Positions 7,995-16,650 of a stretch of 64,000 bases of DNA are shown here, one piece after another. The DNA comes from Massiliimalia timonensis (lineage in GTDB: Bacteria > Bacillota > Clostridia > Oscillospirales > Ruminococcaceae), in contig NZ_FYDD01000003.1 in NCBI RefSeq assembly GCF_900186585.1, positions 744,001-808,000 of the forward strand, read 5' to 3'. The stretch's first letter is position 1, and every line of letters starts with the position of its first letter. A program made the position numbers and the translations under genes. The notes under the pieces were generated by a model that ran no database searches, was not told the origin of the DNA, and saw only the letters and a list, made by a program, of their open reading frames with translations.

Positions 7995-8928
7995 AATGAA
8001 ACATAAGGAAATAGGGTTTGTTAAAAACAGAAAGAAATTCTTTATTTTCTCTACTGTTTTGATGCTGGCGATTATCATTAGTTCCTTTGTGTTTGGCGTC
8101 GATTTGGACATCCGTTTTAAAGGCGGTACCATGGTAGATTATTCCTATGCAGGGGAACAGGGAGCTGTTGACCTGGAACAGGTTTCAGAAATTGCTTCTG
8201 ATGTATTGGGCAGCAACCTGACTGTGGAAGAAAAGTTTAATAAACTCACAAACCAGAACGGATTTGAGATCACTTTAGTCGATAATGACGGAGTATCTTC
8301 TGAAGTGCAGGGTGATCTGACTGATAAATTACAGGAAATCTTTGCTGATCAGGACATCAAACAGCTTTCTATTACCAGTGTCAATCCGACAATGGGGAAA
8401 GAATTTTTTATCAAATGTATGGTAGCGGTTCTGTTTGGAAGTCTGTTAATGATCCTTTATATCGGGATCCGTTTCCGGAAAATCGGCGGGGTATCGGCTG
8501 GATTTATGGCAGTCGTTGCTTTGTTGCATGATGTGATGGTCGTATTCGGTACGTTTGTGGTGTTCAGGATGCCGTTAGACGACAGTTTTATTGCAGTTGT
8601 CCTGACGATTTTGGGGTACTCCATTAACAGTACCATCGTTATTTATGACCGGATCCGTGAAAACAAAAGATTGTATGGTTCAACAAAGTCTTTAGGGGAA
8701 GTTGTCAATATTAGCGTCAATCAAACCTTGGCGCGTTCGGTCAATACTTCTGTAGCAACGATTCTTTCCATGGTTGTTGTATGTATTGTTGCTTTGATTT
8801 TTGGAGTAAATTCAATTTTAAGCTTTGCATTCCCGATCATCATGGGATTGATCAGCGGGGCTTATTCCTCTGTTTGCCTGGCAAGTGAATTGTGGGTGAC
8901 TTGGAAGGAAAAAAGAGAAAAAGCATAA
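7987..8928 (+). CDS. secF: Protein translocase subunit SecF
   Basis: Partner of SecD in the Sec auxiliary complex. It has 313 residues with an N-terminal helix, the extracytoplasmic domain starting DLDIRFKGGTMVDY, and five helices containing LTILGYSINSTIVIYDRIRE (about 215-234), the SecF signature. The start at 7987 is chosen because TGGAGG lies 7 nt upstream; the ATG at 7972 would place the ribosome site inside the gene. Overlap with secD indicates translational coupling. Confidence 0.95.
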   Translation: MFKMKHKEIGFVKNRKKFFIFSTVLMLAIIISSFVFGVDLDIRFKGGTMVDYSYAGEQGAVDLEQVSEIASDVLGSNLTVEEKFNKLTNQNGFEITLVDNDGVSSEVQGDLTDKLQEIFADQDIKQLSITSVNPTMGKEFFIKCMVAVLFGSLLMILYIGIRFRKIGGVSAGFMAVVALLHDVMVVFGTFVVFRMPLDDSFIAVVLTILGYSINSTIVIYDRIRENKRLYGSTKSLGEVVNISVNQTLARSVNTSVATILSMVVVCIVALIFGVNSILSFAFPIIMGLISGAYSSVCLASELWVTWKEKREKA

Positions 8929-8941
8929 AAGGTATATTTAT

Positions 8942-8972
8942 AAAAAATCCGTCCAAATGGACGGATTTTTTC
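8942..8972 (+). terminator. Terminator after secF
   Basis: Stem AAAATCCGTCC / GGACGGATTTT with loop AAAT and a T-run. Confidence 0.88.
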
Positions 8973-8997
8973 ATTCCAAAGTATAGGGGGGTTTTAG

Positions 8998-9777
8998 TTG
9001 GAGTACGGAATTTCTACTTCCTGTTTTTATCCTGAATTAACGGAAAACTCCGTGTTAAATTTAGCGGAGCATGGAATTAAAACCATCGAACTTTTTTTGA
9101 ATACTTACCGGGAAACAAAGCCTGACTTTTCTAAAAAGATGAAACGATATCTTACCGAATATCAGATGAAAGCAATTTCTGTTCATCCGTTTACTTCAGG
9201 GTATGAATCGATGCTGTTCTTTTCGGAATATCCTGGCCGGTTTGAAGATGGGTTGGAGCATTATAGGCAGCTATATTTTGACTTTATGCATGAAATAGGG
9301 GCTAAAATACTTGTTTTACATGGTTGTATTGACCATATTTCGATGGAAAAAAATCGTTATTATGAAAGATTTGCAAAAATGCGTGATTTTTGCAAACGCG
9401 AAGGGATCATTCTTGCGCAAGAAAATGTGGCGCCTTTTAAAAGTCATTCCGTTTCTTTCATCCGTGATATGAAAACGTATCTTCATGGTGAAGTAGAGTT
9501 TGTGCTGGACATTAAACAGGCAGTTCGTGCTGGGGAAGATCCGTTTGAAATGATGGAGGTTATGGGAGAGAATATTGTGCATACCCATATCAGCGACCAT
9601 ACAAAAGAAAAGGATTGTCTTCCTATAGGGGAAGGTGATTTTGATTTTGCAAAATATTTCAAAAAAATGCAAAAATATTCATTTTCAGGAGCCGCTGTGA
9701 TAGAATTATATCGCAGTAATTTTGGTCAAATAGAGCAGTTATACCTCGCATACCGTCAATTAGAATTATTATTTTAA
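8998..9777 (+). CDS. Xylose isomerase-like TIM-barrel protein (sugar phosphate isomerase/epimerase family)
   Basis: 259 residues of the AP endonuclease 2 / sugar isomerase TIM-barrel fold. Conserved metal-site style segments are visible: ILVLHGCIDH, ILAQENVAP (Glu), VEFVLDIKQAVRAG (Asp), and VHTHISDH, followed by CLPIGEGDFDF, which is typical of the family's end. The TTG start at 8998 follows AGGGGGG and puts MEYGISTSCFYP at the first beta strand. The exact substrate cannot be read from the sequence. The gene is single, between the secF terminator and a small gene. Confidence 0.8.
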   Translation: MEYGISTSCFYPELTENSVLNLAEHGIKTIELFLNTYRETKPDFSKKMKRYLTEYQMKAISVHPFTSGYESMLFFSEYPGRFEDGLEHYRQLYFDFMHEIGAKILVLHGCIDHISMEKNRYYERFAKMRDFCKREGIILAQENVAPFKSHSVSFIRDMKTYLHGEVEFVLDIKQAVRAGEDPFEMMEVMGENIVHTHISDHTKEKDCLPIGEGDFDFAKYFKKMQKYSFSGAAVIELYRSNFGQIEQLYLAYRQLELLF

Positions 9778-9873
9778 TAATAGTACTGAATCCCATCGAA
9801 TTTTTTGTATGGAAAATACTAGGAATTTGTAGTATAATTGGCATACAGACCGAGTGAAAGGAAGTGGGATTTG

Positions 9874-10116
9874 ATGGGGACAACAGAAGAAATATACATA
9901 GAACCGTACCAAATTTTTTGCACCGAAGAAATTATTAACTCGGTAAAAATTTTAAAATTCGGGATCTTGTATAAAAATGAAAGAGGTGAAGTGATCAAAA
10001 AGGTAGAAGACATCAGTACAGAACGTGAGTTTGTGGAAAGACTTACCGCAACACTGAACGAAGAAAATGTGGAGGTATGTCATTTAGAAAATATTGTAGA
10101 AGATGCGATCTATTAG
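9874..10116 (+). CDS. Small conserved-looking protein (DUF6514-like), unknown function
   Basis: An 80-residue acidic protein. The part around GILYKNERGEVIKKVEDIST, then EFVERLTATLNEENVEVCHLENIVEDAIY at the end, resembles small clostridial proteins I recall under DUF6514; this match is from memory and tentative. The ATG follows GAAAGGAAGTG. A TATAAT box lies at 9832-9837. It sits just before nrdR, which has its own promoter. Confidence 0.6.
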   Translation: MGTTEEIYIEPYQIFCTEEIINSVKILKFGILYKNERGEVIKKVEDISTEREFVERLTATLNEENVEVCHLENIVEDAIY

Positions 10117-10148
10117 ATTGCCTTAAAAGGAAAGATGGAATATTTTTC

Positions 10149-10177
10149 TTGAATTTGTGCTTTTTCCATGTTATGAT
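10149..10177 (+). promoter_or_regulatory. Promoter of nrdR
   Basis: TTGAAT (10149-10154), 17-bp spacer, TATGAT (10172-10177). Confidence 0.65.
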
Positions 10178-10209
10178 AAAAATAACAGAAAGGCTTAAGA
10201 GGTGGTATT

Positions 10210-10680
10210 ATGAAATGCCCTTATTGTTCTTATACGGAAAGTAAAGTGACAGATTCAAGACCAACAGAAGACGATTTAAAAATTCGTCGGCGTCGTGAAT
10301 GTATGAAATGCGGCGGAAGATTCACTACCTATGAAATAATTGAAACTACGCCCGTAATTGTATTGAAAAAAGATAATTCTCGTCAGCTCTTTAACCGGGA
10401 AAAATTGCTTAATGGCCTGTTAAGGGCTTGTGAAAAACGTCCGGTTGCAGTAGAAACCTTAGAAAGGGCTGTTGATGATATAGAATTTTCCTGTGCATCT
10501 TCTTCTTCGAGGGAAATTTCCTCCCAACATTTAGGAGAAATGGCATTACAGCGTCTCAAGGATATTGACGAGGTGGCTTACGTAAGATTCGCCTCTGTCT
10601 ATCGTGAATTTTCAGATGTTGAAACATTTTTAAGCGAATTACAGCAATTAGTAGAACATAAACAGCAGAATCAGGATTAA
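10210..10680 (+). CDS. nrdR: Transcriptional repressor NrdR
   Basis: Represses ribonucleotide reductase genes in response to ATP/dATP. It has 156 residues: an N-terminal zinc ribbon with CPYC (3-6) and CMKC (31-34), then an ATP-cone (about 47-140) beginning VIVLKKDNSRQLFNREKLLNGL. The length is typical. Its stop overlaps the 3' end of the converging DUF4363 gene by 4 bp, with no room for a terminator between them. No nrd genes are in the window. Confidence 0.96.
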   Translation: MKCPYCSYTESKVTDSRPTEDDLKIRRRRECMKCGGRFTTYEIIETTPVIVLKKDNSRQLFNREKLLNGLLRACEKRPVAVETLERAVDDIEFSCASSSSREISSQHLGEMALQRLKDIDEVAYVRFASVYREFSDVETFLSELQQLVEHKQQNQD

Positions 10681-11057
10681 AAAATATTTTTTAGGGTAGG
10701 AAGCTCACACTCATAGATGTGGTTTAGCTCAAACTGAATGGCCTCGATGAGTACTAGCGAAGGAGTTGCCTGGCGGTTGTGAATATTGGCGGATAAACGG
10801 ACTAGGTTTTCTTCAATAACATCAACTGTTTCATGGTTGACATAAGTATTGATAAAACTGCCTGATTTTTCCCATAATTTTTTTGCTGACTCTATTTCTT
10901 CTAAGGCCTGTGTATAGTTTTCAGATGAGAGATAAGAAATGGTATTTTCAAGGTATTGATTCATCTGTAGATTCGTTTTGGAAATATGCTGGATCCCTAA
11001 TACGGAACAAATCAGAATAATCAATAAAATCCCTGTAATCGTTAAGACACGTTTCAA
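10677..11057 (-). CDS. DUF4363 family membrane-anchored protein
   Basis: 126 residues: one N-terminal membrane helix (about 3-22, KRVLTITGILLIILICSVLG) and a helical domain of about 100 residues outside. DUF4363 proteins occur next to DUF421 genes in Clostridia, as here. The TTG start at 11057 is chosen because GGAGG (11071-11067) precedes it at 9 nt; that ribosome site overlaps the DUF421 stop codon, so the two are coupled. Function is not known. Confidence 0.75.
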   Translation of the reverse strand: MKRVLTITGILLIILICSVLGIQHISKTNLQMNQYLENTISYLSSENYTQALEEIESAKKLWEKSGSFINTYVNHETVDVIEENLVRLSANIHNRQATPSLVLIEAIQFELNHIYECELPTLKNIF

Positions 11058-11070
11058 ACTAATTGTCCTC

Positions 11071-11745
11071 CTATTCTGATTTTTTTGGTACAATATAATA
11101 TTGAAGTTGCTTATTGGCAGTCATTAAAAAGATGGTTTTTAATGACTGCTTTTCTTTTTGTAAAATTTTCATTAGCCATTCTTCAGAAATGTCGTAGTGG
11201 TCCATTGTTTCACGCACAATTTTCCCGTCACTGATGATGATAGCAGGAGGGGCAGGGTTTTTCCCCGGTAATTTCAGCATATTTGGGGTGACTGTTTGTG
11301 AATCAAACTTTTGTAAAATACTGACACTTCCTGTTGTTTCCACTACAGCGTAGTCCACATCCCGGATATCAAAAATATTTTGTGCCCGCAGGCTTTCCAT
11401 CAGATCGTCGATCGAAAAACGGAGAGAATGAAGCGCTTTTTGGTCAATAACCCCGTTTTTTATTACAAAGACAGGACTTCCGGAAATAAATTTTCGGAAT
11501 TTCCGGCTTTTTAAAGAAATATTTGAAATATAAAGTTCAAAGGCTACCAAGACTAGGATAGGGATCGCTCCGGTCACCATTGGGATGGAGGTGTCCTCGA
11601 TCGGCAGAGAAGCAATGTTGGAAATCAGGATCGTGATCACTAATTCGGTTGGCTGAAGTTCGCCTAGCTGCCGTTTTCCCATAAGGCGCAGAGCAAAAAT
11701 GACTAATAAGTATAATAATAGCGCGCGAATAAAAACAATGAGCAT
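11071..11745 (-). CDS. DUF421 (YetF-like) membrane protein
   Basis: 224 residues: three N-terminal helices (about 1-75) including MGKRQLGELQPTELVITILI, the diagnostic DUF421 segment, then a soluble domain with GSPVFVIKNGVID and a C-terminal extension. The family is widespread in spore formers, and some Bacillus members are linked to spores or germination. The ATG at 11745 follows CGGAGGG. It is divergent from the germinant receptor operon and coupled to DUF4363, which makes a spore-membrane role plausible but not shown. Confidence 0.85.
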   Translation of the reverse strand: MLIVFIRALLLYLLVIFALRLMGKRQLGELQPTELVITILISNIASLPIEDTSIPMVTGAIPILVLVAFELYISNISLKSRKFRKFISGSPVFVIKNGVIDQKALHSLRFSIDDLMESLRAQNIFDIRDVDYAVVETTGSVSILQKFDSQTVTPNMLKLPGKNPAPPAIIISDGKIVRETMDHYDISEEWLMKILQKEKQSLKTIFLMTANKQLQYYIVPKKSE

Positions 11746-11822
11746 AGAAAACCCTCCGAAAGATGTAATGACATCATTTATTGTGCGGAATTTGATGATA
11801 AATATTCCAAAAGATGTATTTT

Positions 11823-11844
11823 CCGGAAAGGATCCGGAAAGGAT
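11823..11844. repeat. Tandem 11-bp direct repeat upstream of gerAA
   Basis: CCGGAAAGGAT occurs twice back to back. Each copy contains the Shine-Dalgarno-like AAAGGA. It lies 15 nt before the first candidate start of the germinant receptor operon. Confidence 0.8.
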
Positions 11845-11859
11845 AAAAGAGAAATTAAA

Positions 11860-13440
11860 ATGACGAGAGGGCCGGTAATCAATATGAGAAAATGGTTCTA
11901 CCAAATTCGATCACAAGGACTATTCAATTTTTTGTGCGGTGTTGGGAATGAAATCCAACCGCCTAAAGCAAAACCAAAAAGCAAGATTTCTGCCAGTTTG
12001 ACCAAAAATGTGGTCTTGATGCAGGAACGTTTAAAGGGTACCAGTGACTTTAATGTCAGGGAATTAGAAATAGGTGGTGTAAAGGTAAATATCTTTACTA
12101 ACGAAGGGATGACTAATATTCAAACTGTCAACGATTCCTTGATTCGCTTGACAGAGTCGTTTAAAGAACGTGATGATGCGACTGGGGAGGAGATTTACCA
12201 GTTCATTGAAACAAAGATGCTGTTTGCCGCTGAAATGAAAGATATTTATACATTTGAAGACCTGTTTAAGATGATGATGTCGGGGTTTTTGATTGTTTTG
12301 ATTGATGGGGTCGACCATGCGATCTCTATGGGGGCACAGGGGTTTCAATTCCGTTCGATCTCAGAGCCGTCAGGGGAGATCAATATCCGCGGTTCACGGG
12401 AAGGCTTCACAGAGCCAATAAAAATCAATATGAGTATGATTAGAAGACGTGTAAAGTCAGAAGCTTTACACTTTGAAATGCTGAAAGTTGGGAACACCGG
12501 GCAGACTGATGTCTGTCTGGCATATCTGGATGACGTTGCTTCCCCAAAACTTTTAAAGAATATCAAGTATCAGCTCTCCAAAATAGATTTTAGTTTGATC
12601 TTAAATTCAGGATACATCCAGCCGTTTTTGGAAAGTGTTCAGGGATCTTTTTTCTCAGATGTTGGTTATACAGAACGCCCCGATACGGTATGCGCTAAAA
12701 TTTATGAAGGCAGGGTCGCTGTTTTAGTAGACGGGACCCCGTTTGCACTGATCGTCCCGTATTTATTTTCCGAAAATTTTCAAAGTATTGATGACTACAA
12801 CCATAAGCCCTACTATGCTACAGCCGTCCGTTTTTTGAAATATATCTCGTTTGCAGTCACCATTCTTCTTCCGGGCCTTTATGTGGCGATCGGGACCTTT
12901 CACCCGGAGCTCTTCCCGCCGGCTTTGCTGTTTAATATCGTATCTTCGCAGGAAACAACGCCGTTTCCTATGGTGATCGAGGCACTGGTGATCCATTTTA
13001 TTTATGAAGTGATGCGGGAGGCCGGCCTGAGGCTACCGCGCCCGGTAGGACATGCGATCAGCATTGTAGGTTCTTTGGTAATAGGGGACGCGGCTGTAAC
13101 TGCGGGATTGATCGGTTCGCCGATGGTTATGGTTGTAGCCCTGACTGCGATCTCTTCCTTTGTCGTACCTTCCTTGCAGGAGCCCGCCGCTGTTTTAAAA
13201 TTTGGATTTATCATTATCGGTGGGACAATGGGACTGTATGGGATCGCCTTAGGGGCAGCGGTCGTGTTGGTAAATGCTTCAGCGCTGACGGCATTTGGTG
13301 TGCCGTATCTTTCACCGATCGCTCCGTTTAGCCTTTATGCAATGAGAGATACGTTTGTACGTTCGGGGATCAAAACATTACAGAAAAAAGATAATCAGGT
13401 GGACGAATTGAATGGAATTCATATTGGCCGTCAAGATTAA
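11860..13440 (+). CDS. gerAA: Spore germinant receptor subunit A (GerA family)
   Basis: Inner-spore-membrane receptor subunit that helps sense germinants. It has 526 residues: an N-terminal soluble domain (about 45-300) with the KGTSDFNVRELEIGG opening, the REPSREPRI-type region in the form FRSISEPSGEINIRGSREGF (typical PSxxxxIRGSREGF motif), and a C-terminal membrane region with about five helices. The start is uncertain: ATG at 11860 or ATG at 11884 (MRKWFYQIRSQG). First gene of a three-gene A-B-C operon. Such operons are usually read by sigma-G late in the forespore, but I could not identify a convincing sigma-G box here. Confidence 0.93.
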   Translation: MTRGPVINMRKWFYQIRSQGLFNFLCGVGNEIQPPKAKPKSKISASLTKNVVLMQERLKGTSDFNVRELEIGGVKVNIFTNEGMTNIQTVNDSLIRLTESFKERDDATGEEIYQFIETKMLFAAEMKDIYTFEDLFKMMMSGFLIVLIDGVDHAISMGAQGFQFRSISEPSGEINIRGSREGFTEPIKINMSMIRRRVKSEALHFEMLKVGNTGQTDVCLAYLDDVASPKLLKNIKYQLSKIDFSLILNSGYIQPFLESVQGSFFSDVGYTERPDTVCAKIYEGRVAVLVDGTPFALIVPYLFSENFQSIDDYNHKPYYATAVRFLKYISFAVTILLPGLYVAIGTFHPELFPPALLFNIVSSQETTPFPMVIEALVIHFIYEVMREAGLRLPRPVGHAISIVGSLVIGDAAVTAGLIGSPMVMVVALTAISSFVVPSLQEPAAVLKFGFIIIGGTMGLYGIALGAAVVLVNASALTAFGVPYLSPIAPFSLYAMRDTFVRSGIKTLQKKDNQVDELNGIHIGRQD

Positions 13441-13459
13441 CGTATAAGGAGGGATCTAG

Positions 13460-14566
13460 ATGGTAGAGTATGGAAAAGTAAGCACTGCGCAGATTATTAT
13501 GACGCTGCTTGTCTGTAAGGTGTTTACGGTGATCACATATACACCTGTTTATACAGACAAATCAGAGATCACAGCCGTGTTTTTGGGAGGAGCATGTTCC
13601 ACTTTTATTTTGCTGGCGGCGGCGGTACCGATCATCTTGTTGATGCGTAAAACAAATGAGGATGTCGTTTCTTTGTCCTATCGGATCCATCCTGTGTTTG
13701 GGAAAGCTGTATTTTTGCTGTTGTTCGCGAGCACTATGGTCGTCAGCATCAATACACTGGTTCACCTTCAGTTTTTCATGGTGAATGCCGTATTTCCAAA
13801 CGTAAACGCATGGATCATTGTAGTAACAATGTTTTTAGCAGCTTTTTATGCCGTTTTTATGGGGATGGAAGGACTTTTCCGGACCGGGGCTATCGTTTGT
13901 CTGCTTCTGGCATTATTTTTGGTAACTATTGGCTTTACCCTTTATGACCGGATCGATCTGCTAAATTTGAAGCCGCTGATGTATGATCCGGTCAAAAGTG
14001 TGTTGTCTGTTGCGTGGCAGGACACCTCTAAAAACATGGAGCTGCTTTTATTTATGCTTTTGATCCCAAATGCGAAGGGAAAAATGTCCCGTTCTGTAGT
14101 CATTTATGTTCTGGCGACCTCTGCAATGCTGTGCCTGATCTCTTTCTTGGTGGCTACTGTACTAGGAGAGTTCACCTTCCGGCAGATATTCCCGTTTTAT
14201 ATGATCGCTTCTGTTGTTGATGTTGAGATCATTCGCAGGTTTGATGCGATCCATATGACCATTTGGGTGCTTACCGCTTTTTTGAGGACTTCTATTTTTA
14301 TGCTAGCAGCTAATTCTCTGTTGCACAGGGTCCTCCCGCACCGGTTGGCGAAATGGAGCCTGTCGGCCGTAGGTGCCCTGATTTTAGGATTTTCCCTGTT
14401 TTTGTCCAGTAAATTGCAATATAACAATATGATCTATCAATTTTTTGAAACAGGGATCCCACTGGTGGTCCTGACGATCATCCTGCCGATCATCCTTTTG
14501 CTGTTCCACCGGAAAACAGTTCCCCCGCAGACAGCGCAAAAACAAAAGGAGGGATTACAGGAATGA
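13460..14566 (+). CDS. gerAB: Spore germinant receptor subunit B (GerB family)
   Basis: 368-residue membrane protein with about ten helices of the amino acid/polyamine/APC-like GerAB fold. The N-terminus GKVSTAQIIMTLLVCKVFTVI and the VVDVEIIRRFDAIHMTIW segment (about 250-270) are typical of GerB proteins. The ATG follows AAGGAGGG. It overlaps the next gene by 4 bp (ATGA), so B and C are coupled. Confidence 0.92.
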   Translation: MVEYGKVSTAQIIMTLLVCKVFTVITYTPVYTDKSEITAVFLGGACSTFILLAAAVPIILLMRKTNEDVVSLSYRIHPVFGKAVFLLLFASTMVVSINTLVHLQFFMVNAVFPNVNAWIIVVTMFLAAFYAVFMGMEGLFRTGAIVCLLLALFLVTIGFTLYDRIDLLNLKPLMYDPVKSVLSVAWQDTSKNMELLLFMLLIPNAKGKMSRSVVIYVLATSAMLCLISFLVATVLGEFTFRQIFPFYMIASVVDVEIIRRFDAIHMTIWVLTAFLRTSIFMLAANSLLHRVLPHRLAKWSLSAVGALILGFSLFLSSKLQYNNMIYQFFETGIPLVVLTIILPIILLLFHRKTVPPQTAQKQKEGLQE

Positions 14567-15822
14567 AAAAATTTGCGATTTTCATTGCCGCTGTGTTTAT
14601 GTCGCTTTCCCTGACCTCCTGTTTTGAAAGCCACCAGTTAAATGAAACGGCGATCGTACAGGCAATTGCTGTTGATTTGGCAGAAAACGGTCAATACGAA
14701 GTCACCATGCAGATCTATGCTCCAAAGGGGGGCGGCTCTACCACTGCGATCGACACCAGCAATAACAATGCAAATATTGTTTCTGCAAAAGGGAAGACCA
14801 TTTCAGAAGCAATGATCCATGCTACCGCTTTGCAGGGGGAATATATCTTTGCCGGACATAATCGGCTTTTGATTTTGGGCGAGGAATTTGCCAAACAGGG
14901 TGTAGAAAACGTATTCAGTTACTTTGACCGAAATCATCTGACCAGACAAAATATTGATGTGTTAGTATCCAAAGGCAAGGCGAAGGATATCGTTGCGCTG
15001 AATATTGACCAAGGTATTTTGGCAGCGGAAACATTAGAAAAAACGGTGGAAAACTGTGAAACAAACGGCTATATCACCCGTGCTCCGTACTATCAGTTCA
15101 GCAGGGATATGTTTCTTTATTATGGCTGTGCGGCAGTTCCGGTGATTGAAAAGATCGGGAAACCGGAACAGTCCCAGCCAGAACAAAAGGGGGGAGAGCA
15201 GTCCCAGGGGAAAGATGGAGAAGAAAGCGGGAGACAAGAAGATGCTGCCACAGATACCCCGATCGACTCTGTAGACGTAGTAAAGGTAGAAAAAACTGCT
15301 GTTTTCAAGGATTATAAGTTGATTGATACCTTAGATCAGGAGCAAAGCCGGGGAGTTACTTTTTTAAGTGATAGTATTAAAAATACGACTCTTGTCGCAC
15401 AGGACTCCGAGGGGCATTATGCGTCTGTTCACATTTATGAGTGCGACAGTAAACTATCTCCGAAATTTGACGGAGATCAGATCACCTTTGTATTAAAAGT
15501 GCGGGCGAAGGCCAGCATTGATGAGGTCCTGCTGCCCAGGGGGGAAACGACCGGGGCAGAGGATTTGGAGGAATTTGCTGATTCTGCAGAACAAAGCATC
15601 GCAGCCGACTGTACAGGGGCCTTCAACCGAGCGGTTAAAACGGACGGCAGCCACCTGTTCTCGCTCGGGGATATGATCCATAAGAAAAATCCCGAGCTCT
15701 GGAAACAGATTTCAGAAGACTTTTCCGATCATCTAAGCGAGCTTTCCTTTAAAACGGACGTGGAGATCGAAATTACCCGTTTAAGCATAGAGGCGAATCA
15801 AAGCGTTACAAAATTAAAATAA
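14563..15822 (+). CDS. gerAC: Spore germinant receptor subunit C lipoprotein (GerC family)
   Basis: 419-residue lipoprotein: signal peptide with lipobox LTSC (Cys20), then FESHQLNETAIVQAIAVD, the usual GerC opening. The three-domain GerC body carries a low-complexity Gln/Glu/Gly/Ser insertion (about 203-228). C-terminal DVEIEITRLS-type ending is normal. Ribosome site GGAGGG lies inside the end of gerAB. Last gene of the operon, followed by a strong terminator. Confidence 0.92.
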   Translation: MKKFAIFIAAVFMSLSLTSCFESHQLNETAIVQAIAVDLAENGQYEVTMQIYAPKGGGSTTAIDTSNNNANIVSAKGKTISEAMIHATALQGEYIFAGHNRLLILGEEFAKQGVENVFSYFDRNHLTRQNIDVLVSKGKAKDIVALNIDQGILAAETLEKTVENCETNGYITRAPYYQFSRDMFLYYGCAAVPVIEKIGKPEQSQPEQKGGEQSQGKDGEESGRQEDAATDTPIDSVDVVKVEKTAVFKDYKLIDTLDQEQSRGVTFLSDSIKNTTLVAQDSEGHYASVHIYECDSKLSPKFDGDQITFVLKVRAKASIDEVLLPRGETTGAEDLEEFADSAEQSIAADCTGAFNRAVKTDGSHLFSLGDMIHKKNPELWKQISEDFSDHLSELSFKTDVEIEITRLSIEANQSVTKLK

Positions 15823-15860
15823 AGAAAAACCGCTGTCTTTATAAACAGCGGTTTTTCTTT
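15823..15860. terminator. Bidirectional terminator, gerAC / PHP gene
   Basis: Long stem AAAGAAAAACCGCTGT / ACAGCGGTTTTTCTTT around an 8-nt loop. It serves the two converging genes. Confidence 0.9.
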
Positions 15861-16587
15861 ATTTTAAGGTGATCCTTCTTTTTTGATACAGGTAATCCTG
15901 AAAACGATCAAAATCAGCGTTTAGAATCAATTTTTCTGGGAAATCAATTTCTTCAAGCATCTGCACCGCATCGTCAAACACACCGATTTGGGTACAGAAA
16001 TGCGCGTCCGAATTCACGACAATGGGAACCTCATAGCGTTTACAAAGTTTAGCGATCTCGGCACAGTTTTTTAAATTCTGTTTTCTGACCCGGAAAGAAT
16101 TCTGGTTGATCTCCACCAGCTTGCCATATTCTTTAAATGCCTTGATCCCCTGCTCGTAGTCATAGAGGTATTTCGGGGAACCGCTGTGCCCGATCACATC
16201 AACATAAGGGTTTTGTGCGATTTGTAAATAAGCATTGGTATGCTGTTTTACCGTACCCGGCTCACAATTACAGCTGTGATAAGAAGCGATGACCCAGTCA
16301 AGCTTTTTCAAGGTGTTCTCGCCAAGGTCCAGCGTGCCCTCGTAGTCCATAATATTTGCCTCTACGCCCCGCAGGATATTGATCCCATGAAGGAAACGGG
16401 GAACTGTTATAGGGAGATTTGTGAAATACCATAGATGCGGAGCATCTAGGTTTTTGGGCCCATGGTCGGTGACAGCAAGGGCCTTCATCCCGATTTCAGC
16501 GGCATAACTGGCGTTTTCTATCAGGGTACTGTAAGCATGGGTAGAAGCAATGGTGTGACAATGTGTATCTGCAATAAAGTGGTACAT
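15859..16587 (-). CDS. PHP-domain phosphoesterase, YcdX-like
   Basis: 242 residues of the polymerase-and-histidinol-phosphatase fold. Metal-ligand motifs are visible: DTHCHT near the N-terminus, VTDHGP (about 39-44), GVEANI, ASYHSC, IGHSG and VNSDAH. This pattern fits YcdX-type phosphatases rather than HisJ. The ATG at 16587 follows AGAGAGGAT. It lies 63 nt downstream of hprK in the same orientation and is probably co-transcribed. The substrate is unknown. Confidence 0.85.
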   Translation of the reverse strand: MYHFIADTHCHTIASTHAYSTLIENASYAAEIGMKALAVTDHGPKNLDAPHLWYFTNLPITVPRFLHGINILRGVEANIMDYEGTLDLGENTLKKLDWVIASYHSCNCEPGTVKQHTNAYLQIAQNPYVDVIGHSGSPKYLYDYEQGIKAFKEYGKLVEINQNSFRVRKQNLKNCAEIAKLCKRYEVPIVVNSDAHFCTQIGVFDDAVQMLEEIDFPEKLILNADFDRFQDYLYQKRRITLK

Positions 16588-16650
16588 GTGCGATCCTCTC
16601 TTTCCGAATTCCAAGAAGAAACGGCAGTGCCGATACACTGCCGCCCCAAT

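Noticed and set aside
11746-11859. Sigma-G promoter for the germinant receptor operon
   Set aside because: Expected on biological grounds, but no TGAATA/CATACTA-like pair with proper spacing could be found.
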